Source of the DNA: an uncultured Eubacteriales bacterium
GTDB lineage: Bacteria > Bacillota > Clostridia > Oscillospirales > QAMX01
Direction: 5' to 3'
DNA length: 26,622 nucleotides
Assembly: GCA_900551265.1 (NCBI GenBank)
Contig: URVL01000011.1
Coordinates: 1 to 26,622, forward strand
Below are positions 1-7,253 of this stretch, piece after piece. The stretch's first letter is position 1, and each line of letters begins with the position of its first letter. The translations under genes and the position numbers were made by a program. The notes under the pieces are model-generated. The model saw nothing but the letters and a program-made list of their open reading frames with translations, ran no database searches and was not told where the DNA came from.

Positions 1-1084
1 TCCCGCCGCCCCGTCCTGCGAGCGCGGCGTTCAGTTCTCGGGCAAATGCGCGCATATCCTGCGATTGCGATGCCGCTGCGTACTTGTATCCCTCCCCGTC
101 ACGGCCTGCAAATACTGCGCAGACGCCGCCGCGCACCTGGGCTGCCCCCTCGGCAAGGGCACGCAGTCCGTCCATATCAAGCGCAGGCTCGAAGAGGAGA
201 ATCCCCGACGCAGCCGGAGCAATGAGTGCCAGCTTTGCGTGCGTCAGCTCGCGTTTCAGCTCTGCAAGCATCTGCTTCTGCGTGGTTATGGCGTCGGAAA
301 GACGCGCAACCGCCGCCGCCGCATCACACTGTTTTACAGAGAGTGAGGCCGCGATCTGTGAAATATTGTCGTATTTGTTGTTATAGTCGTCTACGGCGTC
401 CAGTCCGCACTGCATGTGGATGCGGACGCCGCCTTTATAATGAATATAATCAAGGAGCTTAATCATGCCGATTTCACCTGTCCGATTGACATGCGGCGCA
501 CAGCAGGCGCATCTGTCATATCCTTCAATCGTCACGATGCGCACGTTTTCCGTGAGATCCAGCTTGCTGCGGTAGTCGAGGCGGGCGAGCACTTCCGGAG
601 CGGGATATTCCGCAGTGACTCTCACGTTTTCTGCGACGGCGATATTTGCCAGATACTCGATGCGCCGCAGCGCCTCACGTTCCAGCACACCGTCAAAGTC
701 GAGCGTGACGTCCCGACTGCCGATGTGAAATCCTACATTTGCAAATCCGTAATCGCGGTGTATTAACCCGGACACAATGTGCTCTCCTGAGTGGTTTTGC
801 ATGCGCCGCAGGCGCGGCTCCCAATCGAGGACACCGTGTACGGTCTCACCGGGGTTCAGCGGTGCGTCGGTAACGTGGACGATTTCGCCGCCGCGCTCAT
901 GCGCGTCCGTAACACGTACGGTGCCAAGCGTTCCGGTATCGGCGGGCTGACCGCCTGCTTCCGGGAAAAAGGCCGTCTGATTTAATGTGACGAACCAAAC
1001 TCCGGCCGGCGCCGGTTCACAGGAGTGTACTATGGCGTCAAATTCACGCATATGGCTGTTTTGATCAAATAAACGGATGGTCAT
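1..1084 (-). CDS. AlaX-type alanyl-tRNA editing protein with DHHA1 domain (3' end outside window)
   Basis: Hydrolyses mischarged alanyl-tRNA synthetase products such as Ser-tRNA(Ala) in the cytoplasm (family knowledge). The reading frame is open from ATG at 1084 to the left edge, so about 361 residues are visible and the C-terminus is missing. It contains the editing-domain zinc motifs HSGEH (HxxxH, near residue 98) and CxxxH (in CACCAPH, near residue 200). Near the edge the DHHA1-like segment reads RAFARELNAALAGRGGG. There is no aminoacylation domain, so this is a free-standing long AlaX rather than AlaS. The start codon overlaps the stop of the upstream pyrophosphatase-HD gene by four bases (ATGA), and GAAGGAAAA lies just upstream, which implies translational coupling. 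It is the third visible gene of the leftward operon. Confidence 0.9.
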   Translation of the reverse strand, partial: MTIRLFDQNSHMREFDAIVHSCEPAPAGVWFVTLNQTAFFPEAGGQPADTGTLGTVRVTDAHERGGEIVHVTDAPLNPGETVHGVLDWEPRLRRMQNHSGEHIVSGLIHRDYGFANVGFHIGSRDVTLDFDGVLEREALRRIEYLANIAVAENVRVTAEYPAPEVLARLDYRSKLDLTENVRIVTIEGYDRCACCAPHVNRTGEIGMIKLLDYIHYKGGVRIHMQCGLDAVDDYNNKYDNISQIAASLSVKQCDAAAAVARLSDAITTQKQMLAELKRELTHAKLALIAPAASGILLFEPALDMDGLRALAEGAAQVRGGVCAVFAGRDGEGYKYAAASQSQDMRAFARELNAALAGRGGG

Positions 1085-2184
1085 ACGTTTTTTCCTTCTT
1101 CTGTAATTTTACGCAGGCTTTCCTGCCTTGCTTCCTCGCGCAGTGCGGCCAGCGCGGGAAACTCTGCGCACTCCGGTATGGCGTAAGTAAGATTGAGCTC
1201 ATATTCGAGGGGAATCCACGTTGAAAGGGGCGATTCATTGTGCTGAATGACTGCCTCAAGCCGGTCAATGGCACGCAAAATACGTGACTCTGCAGTCTTC
1301 CCCTGTTTGATCTCATGCAAAAGTGCGGTAAGCTCACCCCGGAGCCCGCCTGGCAGCGGGGCGAGCATACGGCAAATTGCGTCGTCCTCGGCTGCCTCAT
1401 CGTCCTGAGACTTGAGAAAGGTGGGTATGTCGCCGGTAACGGCTTCGCCAAAGTCATGCACCAGACACATGGCGATCACGCGGTTGATGTCAACATCCGG
1501 GAATTCATCTCGCAATAAGTGCGCCATAACTGCGCAGCGCCAGCTATGTTCGGCAACGCTCTCCTGCCGCATGGTGGATGTATATGCGTGGCGCGTATTG
1601 CATTTCAGCCGCTCCAATACGCCAAGAAATTTCATCATGTTTTTTGCATCCATGCTCTTATCTCCCGGCATTTGCTGTTCGGAATAGGGCAGTTCGGCAC
1701 TTTCGCGATAGCGCACGCGCGACTCTTCCAGAATTTCCAGTGCTGTGGCAATATCAAAAAAACGTTTGACAACGGTTTCCTTCCCCTGAAGCGTCTTATA
1801 GGTGGAGAAAAAATTTTGCAGCTCGCGCAATAAATGCGGAGGGAGATCGTCGAGCGTTTTCACATGTTCATACCGGGGATCGCCGATATTTACGGCGAGG
1901 ATCTTAACATCGAATTCACCGTTGTCAATCATGTCCATGCCGCCGATGATACGCGAGTCGATATAGCAGCCTGGAAAGGTGGGAGCAGAGGTCAGGACAA
2001 GAATGTCGAGCGCGTCGCCGTCCAGGCTCAGCGTATCGTCGATAAACCCATACTCGACGGGATAAAACGCCGCAGAATAGAGCACGCGGTCGAGTTTGAT
2101 CTTTCCGGTTTTGTGGTCTATTTCATATTTGTTCTGGCTGCCCATGGGGATCTCGATGCGGGCCTCTACGATAGTTGACTGCAT
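1081..2184 (-). CDS. Fusion: family I inorganic pyrophosphatase + HD-domain (YfbR/HDDC2-like) phosphohydrolase
   Basis: Residues 1-~165 are a soluble family I inorganic pyrophosphatase. By alignment to the E. coli enzyme from memory, all catalytic and metal residues appear present: E11, K19, R33, Y45, D55, D57, D60, D87, D92, K94, Y129, K130. The signature is DGDALD instead of the usual DGDPxD. Residues ~178-367 are an HD-domain hydrolase of the YfbR/HDDC2 type, with H213 (AEHSW), H243-D244 (LVHDFGEAVTGDIPTF) and D308 (AIDRLE). Family members are 5'-deoxynucleotidases, but the substrate here is unknown. The fusion would put pyrophosphate removal and nucleotide dephosphorylation in one polypeptide. 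AGGAGA precedes ATG 2184. An internal GGGAGA (1666-1661) lies seven bases before Met178, so the HD module may also be made alone. It sits 54 bp after the GNAT gene and overlaps alaX by 4 bp. Confidence 0.9.
   Translation of the reverse strand: MQSTIVEARIEIPMGSQNKYEIDHKTGKIKLDRVLYSAAFYPVEYGFIDDTLSLDGDALDILVLTSAPTFPGCYIDSRIIGGMDMIDNGEFDVKILAVNIGDPRYEHVKTLDDLPPHLLRELQNFFSTYKTLQGKETVVKRFFDIATALEILEESRVRYRESAELPYSEQQMPGDKSMDAKNMMKFLGVLERLKCNTRHAYTSTMRQESVAEHSWRCAVMAHLLRDEFPDVDINRVIAMCLVHDFGEAVTGDIPTFLKSQDDEAAEDDAICRMLAPLPGGLRGELTALLHEIKQGKTAESRILRAIDRLEAVIQHNESPLSTWIPLEYELNLTYAIPECAEFPALAALREEARQESLRKITEEGKNV
1651..1666 (-). promoter_or_regulatory. Possible internal ribosome-binding site and start for the HD module
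   Basis: Within the pyrophosphatase-HD fusion, GGGAGA (1666-1661) is followed after seven bases by an in-frame ATG (1653-1651, Met178). This falls exactly where the HD module begins (MDAKNMMKFLGVLERLK). Motif and spacing are as good as those of real starts in this window. Use of the site is inferred. Confidence 0.4.
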
Positions 2185-2238
2185 AAAAATCTCCTGATTC
2201 CCAAAAAATAAAGTGATAGAAGATATGACTGTTTTGGC

Positions 2239-2673
2239 TTATAACCAACGGATAAACGCCGTTTTGTCATTTCGATTAAATCCGGCCTTTTCGTAAAACC
2301 GCAGTGTAGATTCCCGTTTGGAGCCTGTCAGGAGCATTACCTTATAACAACCTGCCGACTGCGCGATCCGGCATGCGGCCTCAAGGCACGCTGTTGCAAA
2401 CCCCTGTCTGCGGTATGCCGGATCTGTTACAACGTTTTCGATGAGCGCGTATGGCCGCTGTGCATGCGTCAGATTCGGCACAACGACGCACACGCAGGAT
2501 GAGATAAGCTGTCCACCCTGCCAGGCGCCGATTATATGGTGGCGAGTATCATCCAGGATTTCCTGCCAAAGAGCGTCGATTGTGGACGAGCGCTCTGGCA
2601 TGGGATCATCGTGCAGGAACGTGTAAAGACGCAGAAGCCCATCAAGGTCCTGTGCCTGAAGCTCACGAATCAT
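2239..2673 (-). CDS. GNAT family N-acetyltransferase
   Basis: A 144-residue single-domain GNAT protein. The acetyl-CoA binding motif A is visible as VVTDPAYRRQGFATACLEAA (R/Q-x-x-G-x-A type), preceded by the beta-4 strand YALIENV. The C-terminal motif B region, STLRFYEKAGF, is typical of the family. Family members transfer an acetyl group from acetyl-CoA to an amine; the acceptor cannot be read from the sequence. A GGAGG sequence lies eight bases upstream of the ATG. It is the first gene of the leftward operon, and the promoter at 2741-2769 starts transcription about 60 bp upstream. Confidence 0.9.
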   Translation of the reverse strand: MIRELQAQDLDGLLRLYTFLHDDPMPERSSTIDALWQEILDDTRHHIIGAWQGGQLISSCVCVVVPNLTHAQRPYALIENVVTDPAYRRQGFATACLEAACRIAQSAGCYKVMLLTGSKRESTLRFYEKAGFNRNDKTAFIRWL

Positions 2674-2740
2674 AAAGACTGCCTCCAGCTATTCCGGAAA
2701 ACCTTCCCATTGAGCGGAATACCACCGGATTATAAGCCAC

Positions 2741-2769
2741 ATTATACACGTTTTTTCGCAAATTGACAA
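2741..2769 (-). promoter_or_regulatory. Sigma-A-type promoter for the leftward GNAT operon
   Basis: On the minus strand, -35 TTGTCA (2769-2764), a 17-bp spacer and a perfect -10 TATAAT (2746-2741). It is divergent from the aro operon promoter at 2812, so the two units share a ~40 bp intercore region. Confidence 0.8.
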
Positions 2770-2811
2770 GGAACGCGCTTGCCTCGAGAAATCCGTTATG
2801 AAAATTTTCTA

Positions 2812-2840
2812 TTTACAAGCGGGAATCTATGTGCTATGAT
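2812..2840 (+). promoter_or_regulatory. Sigma-A-type promoter of the aromatic amino-acid operon
   Basis: -35 TTTACA (2812-2817), exact 17-bp spacer, -10 TATGAT (2835-2840). Transcription would begin near 2847, just upstream of the leader peptide's ribosome-binding site. No other good rightward promoter is seen before aroF. Confidence 0.8.
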
Positions 2841-2873
2841 AAAAGCCAGAAACTAACCGGTGGAGACTGTGGC

Positions 2874-2990
2874 ATGAAGAAGAATCTCTTTGCAGTTTCA
2901 TACTTTACCTATTATTTTGGCTTTGCTTTCTTTATGGGCAAGGCCTATTCGAGTATGTTTGCAAATAGAGAAGCTCCGGCTGGTGTATAA
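2874..2990 (+). CDS. Phe/Tyr-rich leader peptide of the aro operon (attenuator)
   Basis: A 38-codon ORF with GGTGGAG eight bases before its ATG. It begins MKKNLFAVSYFTYYFGFAFF and holds 7 Phe and 4 Tyr among 38 residues, with no Trp. Nine of the eleven lie between residues 6 and 20. It stops at 2990, twenty bases before an intrinsic terminator (3011-3042) that precedes aroF. Promoter, short ORF rich in the end-product codons, terminator and biosynthetic operon are the classic parts of ribosome-mediated attenuation, as at E. coli pheA or trp. Low Phe/Tyr-tRNA charging would stall the ribosome and allow read-through. The last nine residues (ANREAPAGV) lack aromatics. No T-box motif is seen here. 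The function is inferred from architecture. Confidence 0.8.
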   Translation: MKKNLFAVSYFTYYFGFAFFMGKAYSSMFANREAPAGV

Positions 2991-3013
2991 AAGAAAACGC
3001 CATGAATGAAGCC
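2978..3013 (+). promoter_or_regulatory. Candidate antiterminator stem
   Basis: GGCT (2978-2981) can pair with AGCC (3010-3013), and GGTGT (2982-2986) with ACGCC (2997-3001), leaving an 8-nt bulge. This would occupy the first bases of the terminator's 5' arm. The 5' half lies in the last codons of the leader ORF, so a ribosome at the stop codon would cover it while one stalled on the aromatic run would leave it free. The fold was found by eye and has not been energy-evaluated. Confidence 0.45.
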
Positions 3014-3042
3014 TCGCAGCATACTCGCTGCGGGGCTTTTTT
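3011..3042 (+). terminator. Intrinsic terminator (attenuator) between leader peptide and aroF
   Basis: GCCTCGCAGC (3011-3020) pairs with GCTGCGGGGC (3027-3036): ten base pairs including one G-U, a six-base loop, then TTTTTT (3037-3042). Its place between the leader ORF and the first structural gene makes it the attenuator. Confidence 0.85.
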
Positions 3043-3074
3043 AATTGGTTTTCGTAAGAAAGGATGTCATTACC

Positions 3075-4091
3075 GTGATCGTACAGCTCAAAGCAAATGT
3101 CAGAAAAGAACAAGTAAACCAGTTAATTGCCTGGTTTCGGGGAATGGGTGTGGATGTTCATGTGTCGGAAGGTTCGCTTCATACCATACTTGGCCTGATC
3201 GGCGATACGTCGCGCCTGGATATTGATATGATTAAGGCGCTTGATATTGTCGAAAACGTGCAGCGTATCCAGGAGCCGTACAAAAATGCCAACCGCCAAT
3301 TTCATCCGGACGACACGGTGATTGAGGTGGGCGGCGCCAAAATTGGCGGCGGTAACTTCCTGTGCATTGCCGGCCCGTGCTCGGTGGAAACTGAGGAACA
3401 GATTTGCGGCGTAGCCATGGATGTGGCAAAGGCGGGCGCAGGGATGCTTCGGGGCGGTGCGTTTAAGCCGCGCACTTCGCCATACTCCTTCCAGGGGCTC
3501 GGCGCCGAGGGCATCCGACTCTTGCTCGAGGCCAAGAAAGCGTCCGGGCTGCCCATTGTGACGGAAATCATGGACCTCTCTCAGCTCAAATATTTTGATG
3601 AGGTGGACGTGATTCAGGTCGGCGCGCGCAACATGCAGAACTTTGAACTTCTGAAGGAAATGGGCCACGTTGACAAGCCGATCCTCTTAAAGCGCGGTCT
3701 TTCAAGCACGCTGGAAGAACTCCTCATGAGCGCAGAATATATTATGGCCGGCGGCAACGAGCGCGTGATCCTCTGCGAGCGGGGAATACGTACGTTTGAG
3801 ACATATACGCGCAATACGCTTGACGTATCCGCCATTCCGGTACTCAAATCCCGCACGCATTTACCTGTGATTTTGGATCCAAGCCATGGCACGGGGATTG
3901 CCAAGTTTGTGAAACCCATGTCCCTCGCCGCAGCGGCGGCGGGCGCGGACGGACTCATCATTGAAGTGCATAATGATCCCGCGCATGCCCTCTGCGACGG
4001 CCCGCAGTCCTTGACGCCTGAAGCGTTCCGTGACCTGAAAGCGGATGTGGACCGCATTGTGGCTGTGGTACATGGAGAGAAAGCCGTATGA
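3075..4091 (+). CDS. aroF: 3-deoxy-7-phosphoheptulonate (DAHP) synthase with N-terminal regulatory domain
   Basis: Condenses phosphoenolpyruvate and erythrose 4-phosphate to DAHP, the first step of the shikimate pathway. From the GTG at 3075 it has 338 residues. Residues 1-~70 form the ferredoxin-like/ACT-type regulatory domain seen in class I-beta enzymes such as that of Thermotoga, which is feedback-inhibited by Tyr/Phe. The catalytic barrel follows, with GPCS at 100-103 (metal ligand C102), RGGAFKPRTSPYSFQG at 126-141, LLKRG at 204-208, DPSHGTG at 268-274 (ligand H271), E297 and D308. The GTG start fits the family N-terminus (MIVQLK) and has AGGA about ten bases upstream. An upstream in-frame TTG at 3045 would begin at the attenuator and has no ribosome-binding site. 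The end overlaps tyrA by 4 bp. Confidence 0.95.
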   Translation: MIVQLKANVRKEQVNQLIAWFRGMGVDVHVSEGSLHTILGLIGDTSRLDIDMIKALDIVENVQRIQEPYKNANRQFHPDDTVIEVGGAKIGGGNFLCIAGPCSVETEEQICGVAMDVAKAGAGMLRGGAFKPRTSPYSFQGLGAEGIRLLLEAKKASGLPIVTEIMDLSQLKYFDEVDVIQVGARNMQNFELLKEMGHVDKPILLKRGLSSTLEELLMSAEYIMAGGNERVILCERGIRTFETYTRNTLDVSAIPVLKSRTHLPVILDPSHGTGIAKFVKPMSLAAAAAGADGLIIEVHNDPAHALCDGPQSLTPEAFRDLKADVDRIVAVVHGEKAV

Positions 4092-4921
4092 AGATTGGAA
4101 TTGTCGGCCTGGGACTCATCGGCGGGTCCATGGCCAAGGCACTGTCGAATAAACACGAGGTGTACGGCATAGACCTGCGGGAAGACGTAATGGCGGAGGC
4201 GCTGGAAACGCGTGCGATTGCCGCTGCGCTGGATAAGGAGAGGCTTAATGCGTGCGATATGGTGATGCTGGCGCTGTTTCCGCAGCGCGCGGTGGATTAT
4301 GCAAAAGAACACGCGGCACAGTTTCGGAAGGACGCGATTGTGATGGATCTTTGCGGCGTCAAACGAGTCGTGGAGAAGGGTATACTGCCGCTTGCCGAAG
4401 CGCACGGATTTCACTATATCGGCGCGCATCCCATGGCAGGACTTGCACGCGTCGGCTGGGAGTACAGCCGCAGTGACCTTTTTCAGAAAGCGTCCATGAT
4501 CCTTGTACCGCATCGGGATACGACGGATGCGGTGTTCACGGCTGTGCGCGGCGTGGTAGAGGACGCGGGCTTTGGCGGCGTTGCAATTGCCACTGCCGAT
4601 GAGCATGACTATATGATTGCTTATACCTCACAGCTGGCGCACGTGCTCTCCAGCGCGTATGTGAAAACGCCGGCGGCACAGCGGCACAAGGGTTTTTCTG
4701 CAGGCAGTTTCCATGATATGACACGCGTTGCCTGGCTCAACGAGGATATGTGGACGGAACTCTTTCTTGATAACCCGGATTATCTGGCGGAAGAAGTGGA
4801 GGGCCTTGCCGCGAGACTTTTGGAATATGCCATGGCGATCCGCAGCGGTGACCGCGAAGGCCTGCGCCGCCTGCTGCGCGAAGGCCGTGAACGGAAAGAG
4901 GCGCTGGAGGACAGAGAATGA
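4088..4921 (+). CDS. tyrA: Prephenate dehydrogenase
   Basis: Oxidatively decarboxylates prephenate to 4-hydroxyphenylpyruvate, the committed step to tyrosine. The 277-residue protein opens with the Rossmann motif GLGLIGGS (7-14). The prephenate-site segment IGAHPMAG contains H114, and the helical C-terminal domain includes TSQLAHVLSSAY. It has neither a fused chorismate mutase nor an ACT domain, so feedback by tyrosine, if any, would be at AroF or at the leader. It starts at the ATGA overlap with aroF (4088-4091) and ends in an ATGA overlap with aroB, which suggests translational coupling. Confidence 0.95.
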   Translation: MKIGIVGLGLIGGSMAKALSNKHEVYGIDLREDVMAEALETRAIAAALDKERLNACDMVMLALFPQRAVDYAKEHAAQFRKDAIVMDLCGVKRVVEKGILPLAEAHGFHYIGAHPMAGLARVGWEYSRSDLFQKASMILVPHRDTTDAVFTAVRGVVEDAGFGGVAIATADEHDYMIAYTSQLAHVLSSAYVKTPAAQRHKGFSAGSFHDMTRVAWLNEDMWTELFLDNPDYLAEEVEGLAARLLEYAMAIRSGDREGLRRLLREGRERKEALEDRE

Positions 4922-5979
4922 GAAAGGTCAGGATCGAGGCGGGCACGCCTTATGACGTACTGATTGGCGGCGGTTTGCTGGGACAGGCGGGACAGCTTGT
5001 TGGGAAGACGATATCGCCCTGCCGTGCCGTACTGGTAACGGATTCAAACGTTGCATCCCTTTACGCGGACATGCTGGAGGAACGTCTGACGGCTTCGAGC
5101 TTTTCCGTAACACGTCATGTCTTCCCGGCAGGAGAAGAACACAAAAATATGGAGACGCTGACGGGCATTCTGGAGGCCCTGGCGGACACGGGACTCACGC
5201 GTACCGACCTTGTTGTGGCGCTCGGCGGAGGCGTGACGGGCGATATGGCCGGGCTTGCTGCGTCGCTGTATCTGCGCGGTGTTCGGTACGTACAGATACC
5301 GACGACGCTGCTTGCGGCAGTGGACTCTTCAGTGGGCGGAAAAACTGCGATTGACTTTGCCGGCCGCAAGAATATCGTCGGTGCGTTTTACCAACCGTCT
5401 CTTGTGCTTTGCGACACCGATACCTTTCACACACTGACGCCGGAAATTACCCGTGACGGGCTTTCTGAAAGCATTAAGTACGGGGTCATCTGTGACGCAT
5501 CACTTTTTAGCCGTTTTGAATCGAAGGATATGCCGGATGTCGACGAAATCGTGACGCGTTGCGTGGCGATTAAAGGAAATATCGTTGCGCAGGACGAACA
5601 CGACACGGGACTGCGCCAGCTTTTGAACTTTGGCCACACGCCGGGGCACGCCATCGAGGCGTGCAGCGGTTACGGCGTCAGTCATGGTCACGCGGTGGCG
5701 GTAGGCATGCTGATTATGGCGCGCGCCGCGTCCCGGATGGGTATTTGTACGGACGATACTGCGTTGCGCCTGGAGCAGGTGCTGCACAATTTTGGACTGC
5801 CGGTTACGACGCCCTATCGCGCAACGGAACTGGCCGCCGCAGCGCTTGCAGATAAAAAGCGAAAGGGGAATGAGGTGACGCTTGTCGTGCCGGAGAAGAT
5901 GGGCAAGTGCGTTTTACACCGGATTCCGGTTACGGAGTTGGCGCGCTTCTTCGCCTGTGGTATGGAGGAACGCACATGA
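4918..5979 (+). CDS. aroB: 3-dehydroquinate synthase
   Basis: Converts DAHP to 3-dehydroquinate (shikimate step 2), NAD- and metal-dependent. The 353-residue protein shows GGGVTGDMAG from residue 103 (NAD binding), DSSVGGKTAID (K142), the zinc ligands E184 (GLSESIKYG), H240 (NFGHTPGHAIE) and H256 (SHGHAVAVGM). Its length is normal for the family. Start and stop overlap tyrA and aroA in ATGA tetranucleotides. Confidence 0.96.
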   Translation: MRKVRIEAGTPYDVLIGGGLLGQAGQLVGKTISPCRAVLVTDSNVASLYADMLEERLTASSFSVTRHVFPAGEEHKNMETLTGILEALADTGLTRTDLVVALGGGVTGDMAGLAASLYLRGVRYVQIPTTLLAAVDSSVGGKTAIDFAGRKNIVGAFYQPSLVLCDTDTFHTLTPEITRDGLSESIKYGVICDASLFSRFESKDMPDVDEIVTRCVAIKGNIVAQDEHDTGLRQLLNFGHTPGHAIEACSGYGVSHGHAVAVGMLIMARAASRMGICTDDTALRLEQVLHNFGLPVTTPYRATELAAAALADKKRKGNEVTLVVPEKMGKCVLHRIPVTELARFFACGMEERT

Positions 5980-7253
5980 GTACGTTTGTCGTGTACCCTG
6001 GTTCGCTTGCCGGAACGGTGCGTGCAATTTCTTCAAAGTCCGATGCACACCGCAATCTCATCTGTGCGGCTTTCGCCGACGGATCCACTGTATTTGATCC
6101 CTTTACCCCTTCGAATGATATCGATGCTACCATGGACTGTCTCACGGCGCTAGGCGCGTCATTTGCAAAACAGGAGGATGGCGGCGTTACCGTGATACCG
6201 GGCCGCCCTTCGGCACGGACGTTGCTTGACTGTGGAGAAAGCGGTTCGACGCTGCGTTTTCTGCTGCCCGTTACGGCGGCGTTGGGAAGCGGCGCGTCAT
6301 TTACCGGCCGTGGGAGATTGCCGCAACGCCGCATCGCGCCGCTTTTAGATGTCATTGCTGCGCATGGCTGTACGCTGTCCGCTGACCGGTTGCCGCTGAC
6401 AGTTGCAGGACGTCTTACGCCGGGAGCCTATGAAATTGTGGGAAACGAGAGCTCTCAGTACATCAGCGGCCTTTTGTTTGCAGCGCCGTTGACCGGGGGC
6501 CGTTGTCAAATCAGAGTTAACGGCCCGATCTCTTCAAAAGGATATGTGGATATGACGTTGCATACGCTGCGGCAATTTGGCGTAACTGTGCAGGAAACGG
6601 GGTACGGTTTTGAGGTTCCCGGCGGACAGCACTACATATCGCCGGGGCGTGCGTCATTGGAAGGCGACTGGTCAAACGCAGCATTTTTTCTTGTGGCGGG
6701 CGCCCTGGGCACGGGCGTTACGGTGACAGGATTGAATGCGGACTCTATGCAAAGAGACCGTGAAATTGCCGGAAGCCTCGCACGATTCGGCGCCCATGTT
6801 ACAGTGGCGGACGGCGCTGTCACTGTGGCGCCCGGCAATTTGACCGGACAGCGCATCGACGTAGATCAGATTCCGGATCTTCTGCCGGTACTCTCCGTAC
6901 TCGCCTGCGCGGCGCAAGGTGAGACTGTGCTTTACAATGCGGCACGCCTGCGCGACAAGGAGAGCGACCGTCTGTCCTCCGTGGCCGGCATGCTTCGATC
7001 CCTTGGCGGCAGTGTGCGGGAAGAGCCGGACAGGCTGCATATTGTTGGCGGCGGTTATTTAAGGGGCGGCGCGGTAGACGGCGCCGGCGACCACCGTATT
7101 GTCATGGCGGCGGCAATTGCAGCGGCGCTTTGCCGCACGCCGGTCACCATTCATGGCGCGGAGGCCGTTTCGAAGTCCTATCCGGGATTTTTTCATGATT
7201 ATGACGCTTTGGGAGGAACACATCATGTCGTCACAGTTCGGGAATCGGATTAA
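5976..7253 (+). CDS. aroA: 5-enolpyruvylshikimate-3-phosphate synthase
   Basis: Transfers enolpyruvate from PEP to shikimate 3-phosphate (step 6). ATG 5976 follows GGAGG by seven bases and overlaps the aroB stop, giving 425 residues. The N-terminus has SSKSDAHR (K21, S22, R26). Further motifs are GESGSTLRFLLPV (the GxSGT-type PEP loop), SSQYISGLL, DQIPDLLPVLSVLA (catalytic Asp) and RLRDKESDR. The upstream in-frame extension to 5907 lies inside aroB and is rejected. The 3' end overlaps the start of aroC by 29 bp. Confidence 0.95.
   Translation: MSTFVVYPGSLAGTVRAISSKSDAHRNLICAAFADGSTVFDPFTPSNDIDATMDCLTALGASFAKQEDGGVTVIPGRPSARTLLDCGESGSTLRFLLPVTAALGSGASFTGRGRLPQRRIAPLLDVIAAHGCTLSADRLPLTVAGRLTPGAYEIVGNESSQYISGLLFAAPLTGGRCQIRVNGPISSKGYVDMTLHTLRQFGVTVQETGYGFEVPGGQHYISPGRASLEGDWSNAAFFLVAGALGTGVTVTGLNADSMQRDREIAGSLARFGAHVTVADGAVTVAPGNLTGQRIDVDQIPDLLPVLSVLACAAQGETVLYNAARLRDKESDRLSSVAGMLRSLGGSVREEPDRLHIVGGGYLRGGAVDGAGDHRIVMAAAIAAALCRTPVTIHGAEAVSKSYPGFFHDYDALGGTHHVVTVRESD

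Noticed and set aside
65..985. Several rightward reading frames over the left end
   Set aside because: They lie opposite the AlaX gene, whose zinc motifs fix the minus strand as coding.
2763..2768. TTGACA as -35 of a rightward promoter
   Set aside because: No -10 at 16-18 bp; the bases belong to the opposite-strand -35 region, and a better rightward promoter lies at 2812-2840.
3045..3074. TTG at 3045 as the aroF start
   Set aside because: It begins beside the attenuator's T-run, lacks a ribosome-binding site and adds residues absent from the family; GTG 3075 fits better.
3614..4606. 330-codon antisense reading frame across aroF/tyrA
   Set aside because: Shadow of two well-identified genes; no ribosome-binding site, no family resemblance, composition explained by the sense-strand codons.
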